This document shows, piece after piece, positions 23,292 to 36,205 of a DNA stretch of 64,000 nucleotides. The position numbers were made by a program, and so were the translations under genes. This stretch comes from Siphonodentalium dalli (taxonomy: Eukaryota > Mollusca > Scaphopoda > Gadilida > Siphonodentaliidae), in assembly GCA_032622095.1 (NCBI GenBank), contig CP136061.1:57863301-57927300 (forward strand), given 5' to 3'. Under the pieces are notes generated by a model that was given only the letters and a program-made list of their open reading frames with translations, was not told where the DNA came from and did not search any database. Position 1 is the first letter of the stretch. Every line of letters begins with the position of its first letter.

Positions 23292-24930
23292 AAGGCCAAA
23301 AAAAAAACATCTGTGTTTCCGGTTTCCCGACCTACTGTTATGCCCTAAGTAAATGACCCATTAACTGCAGTTATAATCCGTTTACCAACTGCGATTAAAC
23401 CGTAACCGCACCGCAGTTATTTGCCGTAACTGCGGTGGCATCGCAGTTACATGCGGTTAGGTTACTGCAGTTAATAACCCTTAACTGCGGTTACACCGCA
23501 CGTAAACGTTAACCTTCCGGTATTTGAATATTTAATGGGAAAGAGAGGGGTATTACTACACATGCATCTACCAGTGTATGTTATCGTTTTGTGTTTTAGC
23601 GATCACCGCAAAGTGGTAACTTCATAATCGACCAGGAGTTGATAGTATGTTTTTGTTATCACCATCGGTACTCAACACGATATATTTTATGTTTTAATCC
23701 CGACTTGTTGAAAACTGTGGAATAATTATATTTATATATAATTATATGTATATTTATTTTATCGATGGTTAAAGTCGAAAATGGGCCGTAAGGATTCCGA
23801 TTACCCGTCGGGGGTTAGCCCTAATAGCCCAACTGTTATTTTCAACAAAAGGCTACTATAACGTATACAACATTATAATAAAAAGAAATCCAAAAATAAA
23901 TAAAACACGCAAAAACACTTTTATTTTTTCACACCATACATCACAATCTTCCGTTTACCCAAAACATAAAATATTGGTATATGAATGTCTGTTCTATTTA
24001 TCCAAAATAAATAGAAGATCTACAACAAAAAATATTGATATTGAAAGGGACACTGGCATGTTATTTGTGCTAACTTGTCTAACGAGCATGGCAACTACTG
24101 GTAAAACATGACACGCCATATGGTATCTGTTCCATTAAGAGCGACATATACCGGTTTAACCGCGACGTATTCGTTTTAACCGCACAATTTATTCGGTTCT
24201 CTTGCATTTTAAACGCATCTTATAACCGCGGTTATGTTAAAACGGAATGCAGTTAAACTGGGGTGCCACTTCAGTTAGATGGGCCATTTACTTAGGGCAT
24301 AACAGTACCTGCCGAAATTGGGCCGACCTGGACTGGATTTGTTTTGTTTTTGTTTTTGTTTTTTATGCATGTAAAATTGACACTTTTTGACCATCAGCTT
24401 TGTCATCTACTATAAAGATAAAGGCTGGAAAATAAACCATGGCTTTATTTTAGCACGTGCTAGAATAAAGCAAGAACGGACACTCCAGCTATCATAATCA
24501 AGTCACGCTCTGATTGCCGTAGCCAATTATGAAGGCTGACATGATGGCATAGAAGTTGTCTAGACTTTTGCTAGCAATGCAGATAGTATCAATGTTGTCA
24601 TGTACAGTATTGCGCAACATTGTGACATGGTGCCATGAGCCACAGGAGATAGCATTTTTGTGTCCCTTCTTGGAACTCAGATCACTCCAAATTTTCTGGT
24701 GCATATTCTGAGTATATTGTCAGATATAAAACTAGTTTTCTGTCAGAAACTTCAGCAACTGGATACAAAGGTATTGAGAATACCAACTTTTATCTTGTTT
24801 TTAGAATATTTTGCATTATAGAAGGATTTTGAAAAAAAAAAAATTGCCAAAAAAAAAAAAATTCCCTACCTGCCTACCTGGATTTTTTTGCTCATGAAAT
24901 CGGAAACAGACATGTTTTTTTTTTTGGCCT
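23292..24930. mobile_element. Outer element interrupted by a nested insertion
   Basis: AGGCCAAAAAAAAAACAT then GTTTCCGGTTTC at 23292, mirrored by GAAATCGGAAACAGACATG and TTTTTTTTTTGGCCT ending at 24930. Removing 23335-24307 restores a continuous GACCTACCTGCCG. A weaker relative lies at about 52961-53141. Confidence 0.6.
23335..24307. mobile_element. ~970-bp TA-flanked element with foldback-like termini
   Basis: Left CTGTTATGCCCTAAGTAAAT and right ATTTACTTAGGGCATAACAG are inverted, with TA on both sides. The terminus differs from the family A foldback terminus (CAGTAATGCCCTAAGTAA) at only two positions in the first 12. Many copies of AACTGCGGTTA/TAACCGCAGTT-like words occur near both ends. 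No transposase frame. Confidence 0.75.
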
Positions 24931-26921
24931 AACGCCCCATCCCCCCCCCCCCCCCCCTCACCCGCACCCTAATTTTCTAAGGAAAGATTGCAATGACTGT
25001 GATTGGACAATACATGTAGCATGCAGATATCCTTCATCCCATTGTGGTTCATGACTATACCACAGATCAACAGACCATTCACATCCGATCTAAGGTAATA
25101 TAGATACAGGGATTGACAAATTTTACACTCTAACGGCCAGACATGTAACTTCAGAAGAAATGAATAGACAAAACATGATATATGTGGATATTGTTCCGTT
25201 CATGCAGCCTCATGAGCATAATTATATACACGTGTATGATGTATGATGACTGAGATTCAGAGATCCAAAGTTATAAAAGACACGTTTTCACTAACAGGAC
25301 CATAACTGCAATAAATTGTATGTGGATATTCCTTCCCCATGGTGGTTCATAAGTACATGTATACCAAAGATCATTGATATCTGACCTACAAGTATAATGA
25401 CAGATAAAGAGCTCCAAAGTTGTAACAGATGAATGGACTCACGGAACCCATTTATATAGCCCCAGACAAACATTATTTGCAAGGGATAACTACACTATAA
25501 CCATAACTACACTATAACTAAGCGGAACGCCACACTCAAAACATTCAAAGTGGTATTACAGGATTTCTAAACCCCTATTCCCTTAGAAGATATAATCATT
25601 GGGGCTTATACAAACTTAATTTTAGGTGATTATGTTTGTAGCAAATCGCAGCAGCAGAAATACAATGTACCCCTGCCTGTCATGTGGAGGCTGGCAAAGT
25701 ATAATGCTGGAATGGTGTCCCAACTACCAGTAGATACTTGGTATATACTAGACTAATTATTTTAAGAGATTTATTGGAAATTTCATGATTTGTAAGTCAA
25801 ATATATGAGAAAAAGTATTATTTTTAAAGTGCCTTTCAGACCAAGGACAGACAAATTGGAAATTAAATGTAGAAACAATCTCGTAAGCAATGCCCCTGAT
25901 CAAATTACGTCAGTTCATGTCATGATCATCTGATACAGGAGTTGTATTGCATTGAATGACTATCAATATTTAGCATTGTGAATGTCATTCAATGAACAAG
26001 ATATTGCCTGAATGTCTTGCTACCAGTCCTTCTTCTGGCGAATGTAATTCTAATGCTGGTACCTTGATAAATTTTATTAGTCAACAGACAAGTGGAGCAA
26101 TCCTATTAAACGTTCCAATCTTTTTTTTAAATCTAAGTGATTGCTATGTAAGTGGCTCCATGTGATGTGATGCACTTTCTTATTCAAATCTAATAACCTT
26201 GTCAATCACACTACTGTTTTTGCAGATTTCTTTTTGACAGAGCCAGAAATGAAACAGTGAAGTTAGTACTATCTATCATCCAGGACTTAAACACATGCCT
26301 GGTCTTAAGCCTTGATTTATATATAATATATATATAATATAATCTATAGTAATTGGAGAGAGGGAATATATCAGAAGAAACCATCTATATATTAATTTAA
26401 GGAAGTATCATATGAATTCATCAATGTTCCGCCTCCAATAAGAAACAACGTCTGATTGGTCAGAGAGCGTGCAATTTATCCCACGTCTCCAGTCGCCAAC
26501 ATAAAGGAAATAAATACAACCGTCACATCGTCTCTCGTTCGACTGCATTTTACATGACATTATCTAAGTTGAACAACGTTATGGATAGGAAATATTGACA
26601 TGATGCAGATAAAAGTTTCTTCCCAAATAAATGTCAAATTGCTATGAATGACCAGGACTGTCAGCGGTACATATACCAACACATTTTCAAATTGAAAGTA
26701 ATTGAAAAAGAGAGATTTTCAATTGAAATCGCACATGAAACATCATCAAACAGCACACATGTAGTCTTCTAACCTAGTAATAATGATTTTCAGTGAAATA
26801 AAGTCAGAAACTTTTCTAGACTGGAATCTTCCGACTTCAAATATTATTGTGCAGCTCAGGAAACACCCAACCTTTAACAGTTGGCTTTACACGAGTATGT
26901 GACATGTAGAATTATTCTTAC

Positions 26922-27056
26922 CGAGTCAGCGTCCTTGGCAAGGTTACACTGTTGTATCTCCTCGAGCCGATCGTGTACATCCTTAACGTGTGTCTTCAGC
27001 TCTTTTGCATATTTTATGGCTAAAGGCACGAGACTGTTGCCATGGTCCTCGGTCTC
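26922..27056 (-). CDS. Internal exon, SASH1-like N-terminal helical segment
   Basis: A 135-nt exon (45 codons) bounded by a good acceptor (pyrimidine-containing tract, TTTCTTACAG, first exon base 27056) and a donor (TCG followed by GTAAGA, last exon base 26922). Both ends are phase 0, matching the phase-0 ends of the two SAM exons upstream on this strand. The peptide is strongly helical and charged: it opens ETEDHGNSL, continues with LAIKYAKEL, and carries VKDVHDRLEEIQQ. Recalled vertebrate SASH1 has a similar N-terminal pattern: G-N, then L-A-x-x-Y-A, then D-V-x-E-R-M-E-E-L. This supports, but does not prove, that the exon belongs to a SASH1-like gene. Alternative: an exon of another coiled-coil protein inside the same interval. 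Confidence 0.7.
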
Positions 27057-27180
27057 CTGTAAGAAACAAATAAACCCCTGTTTATATAATATGCATGTAT
27101 TCAACACTGTTGTCATTTGGTGGTCAGATGTTTAAGTTACATTATTAAAGGTTAGTTACATGTACTGTAACATGTACATG

Positions 27181-28145
27181 CAGGGTCCGCGCTGGACCAA
27201 AATTTATTTTTGCCAAATAATTTGCCAAATGGAAATAGGTTTTGCCAAATTATTTTAGCATTTGCCAAATTCTATCCCTCATAGTATCATTTTCTGCTGC
27301 CTCAAGTCTTACGTTTAGACACTCGTGGTTTGGACAACTTTTGATGTCGATAGAAAAGCAGTTAGTTAATAATTAATTATACATGCATCCCTATTGTGTT
27401 TTATCATACCACAATAAGCCGATCATAGAACAATACAATGGTAGAAGGGCTGCTGCATCAGAATGGCTTATGACAGGATTAGCTATGTAAACACCACCAC
27501 CGCACAATATTCAATTCAATTCAATAGTTTTATTGCCTTCGTCAAGAAAATTTATGACATACAAGACAAAATACAAAATACAAAATCAAAATATAATATA
27601 CATCACGCACGCGCCACCATAACGATCACACCATGCATCCTGACTTTCCAAAAATGATCTGGGCCCCCACTGACTATCCCTTCCAGTGTCGTTTTGCGAC
27701 ACATGGCAACTGATAATCAGGTAGGGCCCAGTGCCATCACATGCGTACTTAAAACCACCCACCACCACTAGCAATTCATTTTTAAATACAGTAATTGAAT
27801 ACGGATTACAATTATTGCTCTATAGATACATATTATCATATTTTGAATTTGTACGGATTATCTTAGCTAATTAAGCCTATCATTGAAAGGGTGTATTCCC
27901 TCCAAACACCTGTACTAATGCTATGAATTTAACTGCCCTTTGATAGAGGTGTTAACTTTTTCTAAACCTTATAAAACTCCACTAATTATGCTGCAAGAGT
28001 TTCCTGAATTAAATCGTAGTGATTGACCAATGTTATTCAACTTTCTTGATGAGTTAATAAGTGACTTGCCAAATGAAAATATTTTTTGCCAACTGTCAAT
28101 TATGTTTACCATTGGCAAATTTGGCAAGTGGCAGCGTGAACCCTG
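27181..28145. mobile_element. Non-autonomous hAT element with 8-bp TSD
   Basis: CAGGGTCCGCGCTG at the left and CAGCGTGAACCCTG at the right (12 of 14 paired), flanked by a perfect 8-bp duplication TGTACATG (27173-27180 and 28146-28153), as expected for hAT. Subterminal TTTGCCAAAT words recur four times at the left and in mirrored form at the right. No transposase. Confidence 0.85.
27500..27770 (-). mobile_element. Retroelement 3' fragment nested in the hAT element
   Basis: Reading the minus strand, a ~260-bp segment ends GGCAATAAAACTATTGAATT followed by GAATTGAAT repeats, a typical short-repeat 3' tail of a LINE or SINE. ACCACC-type sequence borders both sides, possibly a target duplication. 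Family not identified. Confidence 0.5.
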
Positions 28146-29360
28146 TGTACATGCAATTTGGGTTTAATGTCACTTTTAACAGCTATTGTCATTTCACGGC
28201 ATAATAGGAAATCTAAAATCAGGCTAACAGCAGTCATTTATTACTTCTCCCACTTTTAAAAGACTACAACTTCAGACAGTAACTACTATCATCCTATTCT
28301 TTATTCCATGTTGGAACATGGGGGTGGTTGAGGTGACGGGGTGGGGATCTGGGTCAGGTGTTAAATAAAACTTGACATTTCTCTACCTGGTAACCACCTA
28401 AATGTGCTTTTGTTTGTGGTGATGTCAACATTTAGAAGTGATAGGGATCCACATATTAGACACAAGCAACCAAATTTACTTCTATATTTATAATTAAAAT
28501 AGGGCAGTACAAACTAAATACATCTATATTTCAACATTCATTCATGATCAAGAGTATAATACTGTATAGTTGTACATTTAATACCCTGAATTATACTGGT
28601 AAGTTTCAGGACAATCAACATGAGATGCATTATAACACATATTTGTGACAGATGTAGGTCAAGCTATGGTGGACCTGTCAAACCCCTCTTTAAAGATTTA
28701 ATACACCAATACCATACCATAGGTACACATACAGTATAATGCCTGCATTGTGTACTGCACCAGTGTTATAAGTACATACATAACAACAGGTATGAGTTAG
28801 GCCTGCTACCCGAGGCTGCAATGCAAGTCAACGATAATGACAAAGTAAGTTTTCAAGTGGGTACCCACCCTCGTACCCAATTCCATAATTAACCTCCAAC
28901 ACAACAAGCTCCATCTAGATGCTGCTGTTTCACATGACATCACAAACACACCAAACATCCATGTGTGTTTAATCGCTTGTGAAATGTCGTGAATTAAGAT
29001 GAAGGGTAGATGCTTTGTGCTGAATACAAGGCTTTTATGCATCATACTGTATCTGGCCATATATATGGAAATCGGAGAACATTTAATTACTCTTGTCCCG
29101 ATAATATATACATGTATGTAGATTCAAGGCGAGATTGTACCAATGTTGTAATTGACATAAGTGTGTTGATATTAAATAGAAGTACCATGCGCATGTACTT
29201 TATAATAATTATATGGAAGCAGGGAGTCAATATTTTTGGTTGACATTCACTTTTCTAATGTTATATGATACCGTATATTAAATTATTATTTAATAAACAT
29301 GACACAATAATGAGCTTGAACAAGCTTGTTTATTTTACACATGTGTATCATGGGATATTC

Positions 29361-29466
29361 AAGAAATGAATGTAGTGGTTGTGTGTTATTCTCACCAAAT
29401 GTGCCCCGAACAACCAGAGTGCCATATCCCCCAATAACACACACACACACACATTCATTTCTTATA
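29361..29466. repeat. Inverted repeat with (AC)n arm
   Basis: CAAGAAATGAATG...GTTGTGTGTTATT pairs with AATAACACACACACACACAC and ATTCATTTCTTA. About 30-bp arms with a ~40-bp loop. Confidence 0.55.
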
Positions 29467-29888
29467 TTCATATATCTTTTTGATGAGTTATTCCCATAAA
29501 AAAGCTGAGTGTATTCTTATTTATTTTCACAAAATCTGCTAATAATTTGCGACTAGCCTACGCACCACATTAAGTCAGCCTAATATATCATTTCCAAGCA
29601 CTTAGCAATGATAACGTGATCGATATAAATAACTGGCTTCAGACGCAATTTGGCTGAACTTTGAAAAGCACGCCCAATTATTCTGCTGACCGCTTTTAGT
29701 GATTAGGTCAGATTAGGTCAACAATTTGTTCGTCTTACGGTCTGTGTGTTATTGGGATATGAAATGGTTGGCCCAATTCAATTATTGGCAATTGACCAAT
29801 CACTGACCCCAATTTAGTGTAACAGAGACGTGTTATATAAATATATCCATATGACAAACAGGCATGGAATTGTTGAGTGTACTGTTTA

Positions 29889-29912
29889 GTGTGTGTGTGT
29901 GTGTGTGTGTGT
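29889..29912 (+). repeat. (GT)n microsatellite
   Basis: Twelve GT units. Confidence 0.95.
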
Positions 29913-30034
29913 AACTGTGGTGTGCCCTGATCACTTGTCTCTCATAATCTGAGAGGGACATTATAGCTTTTATCCATTGCTATTTTAGATTGGTGAAGGG
30001 ATTACTGGTTTGTCGGGTCAATGTTACTGTTTGG

Positions 30035-30682
30035 CAGGCTTTCCGCTAGGATTTGGGGAACGGGTTCTGTATCTACCGAGGGGAAAATGCAGTCAATGTT
30101 TTCAATGTCGTGGAAACACTAGTGGACCTACTTTTGTTGTATCGGCCAATAGAAGAAACAGAGAGAAGATTCGCTGATCGTTTTGCATCCATTTTCTACC
30201 TAAGTTACTATGCTATCAACCGCAATAACTTTAAAACATAGAAAATTTATTATATAAAAATTAATTGCTGTATACGGAAACACTCCCGTTGGAAGTTAAA
30301 CGACCGCTATTCAAAACTCTGCAGAAAGTTCGGATGCATAACGTACCGGAATAGAACATGATTAAATTATCGGCGGTCATTTTTCGTAACCTAACCGCAG
30401 CAACGTAACCAGAGGACTCCAAAGCATGTGTTCTAGAGATGTCGGGTTTTATCACTTCCTCAGTTCGTGTTAGATCGGTCCGAGTGTGTATTCTCGCTAG
30501 AAATCATATAAAGTTGTCAACTATTTAAATTTCTTAGTTTACTGTCCCAAAGAAATTGAGAAGTAAACATCTTTATACCTGTATACATACGAAATATGTC
30601 CTGTGGTATGACAGAAGGGGAAAAATTGGCTGGGGGAATGGGGCCCAAAAAGGGATCCCCTGCCGCTATAGCGGAAACCCTG
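30035..30682. mobile_element. hAT-like non-autonomous element
   Basis: CAGGCTTTCCGCTA at the left and TAGCGGAAACCCTG at the right pair at 13 of 14 positions. The flanks share TGTTTGG (30028-30034 and 30683-30689), close to an 8-bp duplication. The interior has no recognisable gene. Confidence 0.55.
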
Positions 30683-31394
30683 TGTTTGGTTCACATTGAA
30701 GGAAATTTGAAGAATCCTAGTCAAGGCACGCAATCCTATAACTGAGGCGATATTTTCCGTTGTTAAAGTGAAAGACAGATGATCAACAGAAAATGCAACA
30801 TGAGAATAAACAACATGTGGCCTGCTGATACAAATGAATGTGTATTACTTGGGTATATTGTACCTACCGGTATATATAGCTTGAAAACCTGCATATAAAA
30901 TACACATTCTTTATACATCTCACCACTTTATATACATGGTTTTATTCCACACCCATTGATGTGAGACACATGTATTAAACAGACTACCAGCGATTGAATA
31001 CATATTATTGTGTACATCTAGTGGAATACAAGCCAGAATTATTCTTGTTGACGTTGTCGCCAAGAAAGATGATGCACATTACCTCAATGATCCGCTTTAC
31101 TGGTTATTCATCAAGACTTAAATCACAATACATGTAGCTATATAGTATCAATGAAGGTGACAGTCATGGATTTAACTTATCTGACACAAGGGCGTAGATT
31201 AAATACAGAACACAACTTGCATCATAATCTCGAATCTTTTATCGAGCTCGTTACAGGCAGCACATAGTTACATTTCACTCGAGTTACACTCTCGCGAAAT
31301 ATACTCTATGATCTTGCGCCTTCCGCAACTCATTTGATAAAAGATTCTCGATTAATATGTGTGTTGTGTTCTATCTATATATTTCATACACATA

Positions 31395-31526
31395 CAGTAA
31401 ATGCCCTAAATAATTGAGAGCTTTCCGATGAATGGCAGCAAGCCATACATGTATTTCTGACTAAATCCTGAAATATTACCCATAATTTTGCTGTTGTTAA
31501 GTAGTCGATTATTTAGGGCATTACTG
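31395..31526. mobile_element. Foldback MITE (family A), left arm reduced to the terminus
   Basis: CAGTAAATGCCCTAAATAAT joins directly to GAGAGCTTTCC and a full right arm. TA flanks. Confidence 0.8.
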
Positions 31527-32048
31527 TATCCAGCAGCTATTTCTCACAGGGATTCACCAGGATTGTTGATTCCAGTAGGTAGAAAATGTGATATCTGAGA
31601 ACAGATATGATTCCTCATGATCTGTGCAGACCTCTATATACTTACTGATGCATGCGAATCTACTGTCAGTAATCCCCTCCCATAATAGAGGTAATCCTTG
31701 TGATTTGTATATCATAAACAATAATGGATCCCCCCAGACCAGGAATGCCATTGTTTAGTCTGTCAGGATCAAGCTATTCTGATTACTATCACAAAGAGAA
31801 AGCCTGCCCAATGGGGATTATAAATGCCAGTCATGACCCTTAGGTTCCAGTATCTATTCAAGCCAGTATTTCAGTGCTTCATAAATCTAAAATTGCATCT
31901 CTGTTTGTATAAGAAATTAATTTAATTTTAAATCACTGTGGTGTGGATGGTCAAATCAGTGAAAATCATTGCTGACTTGATGGACATAATTTTGAAATGG
32001 TATCAGGACAAAAAGGCTTAAAGAAGAATGAAGCTAAAATATTACATA

Positions 32049-32209
32049 CAGTAATGCCCTAAATAATCGACTCCTTAACCACAACAGAATTATGGGTAAC
32101 TTTGGAGAGCTTTCCGATGAATGGCAACAAGCCATATTTCCAACTAAATCCAGAAAAGTTACCCATAATTCTGCTGTGGTTAAGGAGTCGATTATTTAGG
32201 TCATTACTG
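32049..32209. mobile_element. Foldback MITE (family A), left arm shortened
   Basis: The left arm to TGGGTAACTTTGG joins to GAGAGCTTTCC and a full right arm; TA flanks. Confidence 0.8.
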
Positions 32210-34855
32210 TATATTTCTTGTGTTTTCTGAGCAACAATTTCATAATCGGATCAATAATATTAGTATATCGAACAGTATCAGATATAAATATATTTCTGAA
32301 AATGAAGAAAAATACCCCCCTCATGCCATGACAACTTACAAATGTTACCCTTATGATATATTTGACTTACAGAGCTACACGTACTGTGAAAGAACAGCCA
32401 GGTTTCTTTGAAAGTTTATGGCTTTCCAAGTTTTGAAATGTTCAAATTCCAGGTTTGAATGAAAGCAACACTTCACAACAATTTTGAGAAGAAAAAAAAA
32501 TTAATATGAAATTAAAGAATAACTGGGCATAGAATCAGGAATTTCTACACATGGTTTCATTCCAAAATAAATGTAGAAGTTTCACTATAATGTCAAATTG
32601 TAGTATGAAAGCATCCGGAAAATGTATGACTTTGATCAGACTGATCACTTGTGAAGAAATATCTGTGTCAAAGGTCAAGGGTCTGGGTTATCAGTTAAAT
32701 ACAATGTATAAACTTCATGAACTACACAGGGTACAAAGTCTTTCAGAACAATAAGATTATTGCATTCCTGACACTGAAATTGACTGAATCAAAATAATCA
32801 ACAGGAAGCCTGCAAAACTAACTGTAAACAGAGATACCAAAATATAAACCAAGCAGTGCTGTGACCTTGATCAAGGTCTGGAAACCTATTAAGTTACCTA
32901 CTTATCTGCTGTGCCCTCACACAAAGAGTCATGTATCCCTGCACCATGCAGTGATCTCAAGGAATGATATATCACCTCTAACAGAAACCATTCTCTCTGA
33001 TAATTGAATAAATATTTGATATGTATTGCCCACTGGTGATCAGCATGTACTCTGGGAAGCTAATAACATTATCAATTGGAAACCAAGAAAATAACAGTGT
33101 AAGGTAGTGTGCCTGATGATTCCAAGTCACATGCATGCCGCCTAGGACTCAGAACCAGTATATTCAAAAAGAACGATTGAGTGCTCTCCAGTAAACAGAT
33201 GGAAGAGTCAAAACAATGACAGACAAAGATCTGTAACACCTCCATATATTCCACTTACTGTTTCCATGGTTTCATGCACCAGCCTTTTTTTTTTATCCCA
33301 AGAGTAGTACCCCCACCCCCCAAATATTCATGCATCTATCTCAGGCTATGATTATTAATGGTTATTAATTTTCTGCAAAAAAATCCACCCTGCAAGGAAT
33401 ATGGAATCTCGATTATCAAATATGTCAACAGTGATTGAAAAGAGTCAGCCCAGTCAGAGGGCCATGGTCAGAGTGTGTGTCATACTTCTAGTGGACACAC
33501 ATGCTTTTCTAGTCACCTGTTCCATAATCTAATTAAGATAACCCTGTGTTGTGATCTGCCTGCCATCTGGTCTGATTGTGAGATATCCATGAGAGGTTTT
33601 ATTGGGCCAATGTGTGACCCATGTTTACAATGAATCTGAGGAAACATGGAATTTTAAAGTTGGTAGTTTTGGGTGTCAAAAGTATAAATTATGATGTTTT
33701 ATCCAGCTTGTTTAGCAGGTATGCACACTTGGATACAGCTTAAAGTTGTTTGTTATTTTTATTTTTATTTTTTAACGAAATTTTCGAATTTTGATTCCAT
33801 ATTCCTTAATTTTGTCACCAGCATGAATATGTACCTCAGATCGCCTCAGATTTCTGCTAAAATTCAACAAATCATCTTTCTCTTAATTGTAAGAGGTTGA
33901 CAATTACTGACTTCTACAATAATATTCAGCTCATCTGGCAATGAATTGGGAGAAGTTGGAAAAATTCACAATGTACTATTATTTGGATCGGTGATTTTAT
34001 TCAATTTGGGAAACTTTTTCACCCTGTACTATTATTTGAATCCTGAGATTAAACAGGCCAACTAATTCCAAACCTAAATTTAACCTTGAAACATTTATGG
34101 CCTCTTTAAAACGGCATTCAATAATTGCTGCACTTGACTGCAAAATCTAAACTGCTGATAACAGCGAAACATATGTTTTCACCTCAATAACCACAATCTA
34201 AACTGAAAGAATTCCCTGTTTCTAGACTTTACCCCAAAGTGTCTACTCAAGGTAATTGCCACTATGAATTGAGTGTTTATATCCTGCCCGCATAATGAAC
34301 TGTAATAAATGAATAATAAACGGGGGCCATCAAGCTACCTAGGTAAATAACACACACAATACAGTTCCATACACAGTACACCTTTTGGAATAGATAGTTA
34401 TGAGAGATAGTATAGAGGGGCCCTGTTCGTGGAACACCTATAAAGATATCTACATACAAAATCACAGGGCAGGGCAAGTTATTCTGAGCGTAAATGTCAG
34501 ATGCATCTAACATTTAATCATTTATGAATGCTGATAGGTATGGAATTCTTTTCAACATACAATATACTGTATATTGAATGTAACTACTGACATGCACAAC
34601 CAGTTAGTAGCATGCAAGAATATCAAAACAGAAAATGTATGTACATGTAAATAGTGTTTTATATCCAGTGCCTCTTTGAGGATTTAGTTACATTTACATT
34701 ATACAGTTATGAATGTACATTGTATACCTTTTAGGACCATTTCAATTTTGGTATCACTCATTATTAAACATTTCATGGATCATCATCACACATGATCACA
34801 GCGAGATCAACTGTTTATCAGCATGTGTATGCTACAAATAAAAACAATTTAATTA

Positions 34856-34972
34856 CAGTAGTGCCCTGAGAGCTTTCCGATGAATGGCAATAAGCCATAT
34901 TTCCGACTAAATCCTGAAAAGTTACCCATAGTTCTGCTGTGGTTAAGGAGTCGATTATTTAGGGCATTACTG
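34856..34972. mobile_element. Foldback MITE (family A), left arm reduced to 13 bp
   Basis: CAGTAGTGCCCTG joins directly to AGAGCTTTCC and a full right arm ending GGGCATTACTG; TA flanks. The tiny left arm shows that the terminus survives while the stem is lost. Confidence 0.8.
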
Positions 34973-35450
34973 TAGCTTATATCAATGTCACTTCAGTCTA
35001 TTTATTACTTAATATTATGGTACATGTACATGCCACCTCAGTCGACATTGGTCAGCCTGTGAACATACCGCAGTATAGGAGATGACAAGGTTACTATAAA
35101 TCCTTACTCCAAAGTAAACTTAGGTTAAAGTGATGTGAAACACTCCATGGAGGTAATCAGAATGAAATAACAAACAATCATGCTAAAATAAGCCATTTTC
35201 AGAAGTTTGATATCAAAATACGTAGAAAATAGCATCATTGTGAAATTAAAATGAAAAACATGCAGTGACTATTGTTGGCGGAATCAATGCCATATTGTTT
35301 ATGATTGTCCCGATTAAGTAGTAAATATTTACATTTGTGAGTAGTTCAAACGTTGTGTTCTCTGAAATGGTACAAGTCGATGTGGTTGGAATTTTCGATA
35401 AACTTACTTAACTGTTACATTCATCCAGTGGAGATCATGTTTGGTAACTA

Positions 35451-35602
35451 CAGTAATGCCCTAAGTAATCGACTCCTTAACCACAGCAGAATTATGTGAG
35501 AGCTTTCCGATGAATGGCAACAAGCCATATTTCCGACTAAATCCTGAAAAATTACCCATAATTCTGCTGTGGTTATGCAGCCGATTAATTAGGGCATTAC
35601 TG
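35451..35602. mobile_element. Foldback MITE (family A), left arm shortened
   Basis: The left arm to GCAGAATTATGTG joins to AGAGCTTTCC and a full right arm; TA flanks. Confidence 0.8.
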
Positions 35603-36005
35603 TAGCTCAGTTTAATTCACTGCACTAAGTCCATAATATGTCTTTAATACAGTACATCCATATACTGTAGAGATGAAGTACATGTTAATACCCCCTCCCC
35701 ACTATAGTCAATATCTCCTCTTGTTTGTGATGCCAAATTCCATCAATCAATATGTCACATGAAGGCTTACATGTACATTAATTCCAGTAAACCTGACTTC
35801 TTAACTTCATTGTTTTATAAGTGGCATTGTATGCCTGTTGAACTAGGGCTGTGTTTGACTTCAGATTGTCTAATTGCATGGTAAATATAGGATATATCCC
35901 TTCCCAGGCACAGCAATTAGCGCAGGTCAATATAGTCACTCAGGACAACAATAGCAGGTAAACAGTCCATTTATAGAGCAAATTCGCAGCAAGCTATAGG
36001 ATATA

Positions 36006-36205
36006 AAGTAATGCCCTAAGTAATCGACTCCTTAGCCACAGCAGAATTATGGGTAAGTTTTCAGGATTTAGTCAGAAATATGGCTTGTTGCCATTCATTG
36101 GAAAGCTCTCCCCAAGATGGCAACAAGCCATATTTCCAACTAAATCCTGAAAAGTTACCCATAATTCTGCTGTGGTTAAGGAGTCGATTACTTAGGGCAT
36201 TACTG
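36006..36205. mobile_element. Foldback MITE (family A), near full length
   Basis: Full left arm to GAAAGCTCTCCCC, then a right arm missing only its innermost bases; TA flanks. Last copy in the window. Confidence 0.8.

Larger units (their letters stand above)
2867..26921 (-). other. Presumed ~24 kb intron
   Basis: Lies between the candidate exon at 2.8 kb and the coiled-coil exon at 26.9 kb. It is filled by the listed MITEs, SINE, satellite and nested elements. 3.5-4.5, 10.5-12.0 and 25.0-26.8 kb show nothing I can name. Confidence 0.4.

Noticed and set aside
26430-26540. Promoter suggested by TCTGATTGGTC and local CpG
   Set aside because: The same TCTGATTGGTC word occurs at 49.34 kb in unrelated context; no start site or exon supports a promoter.
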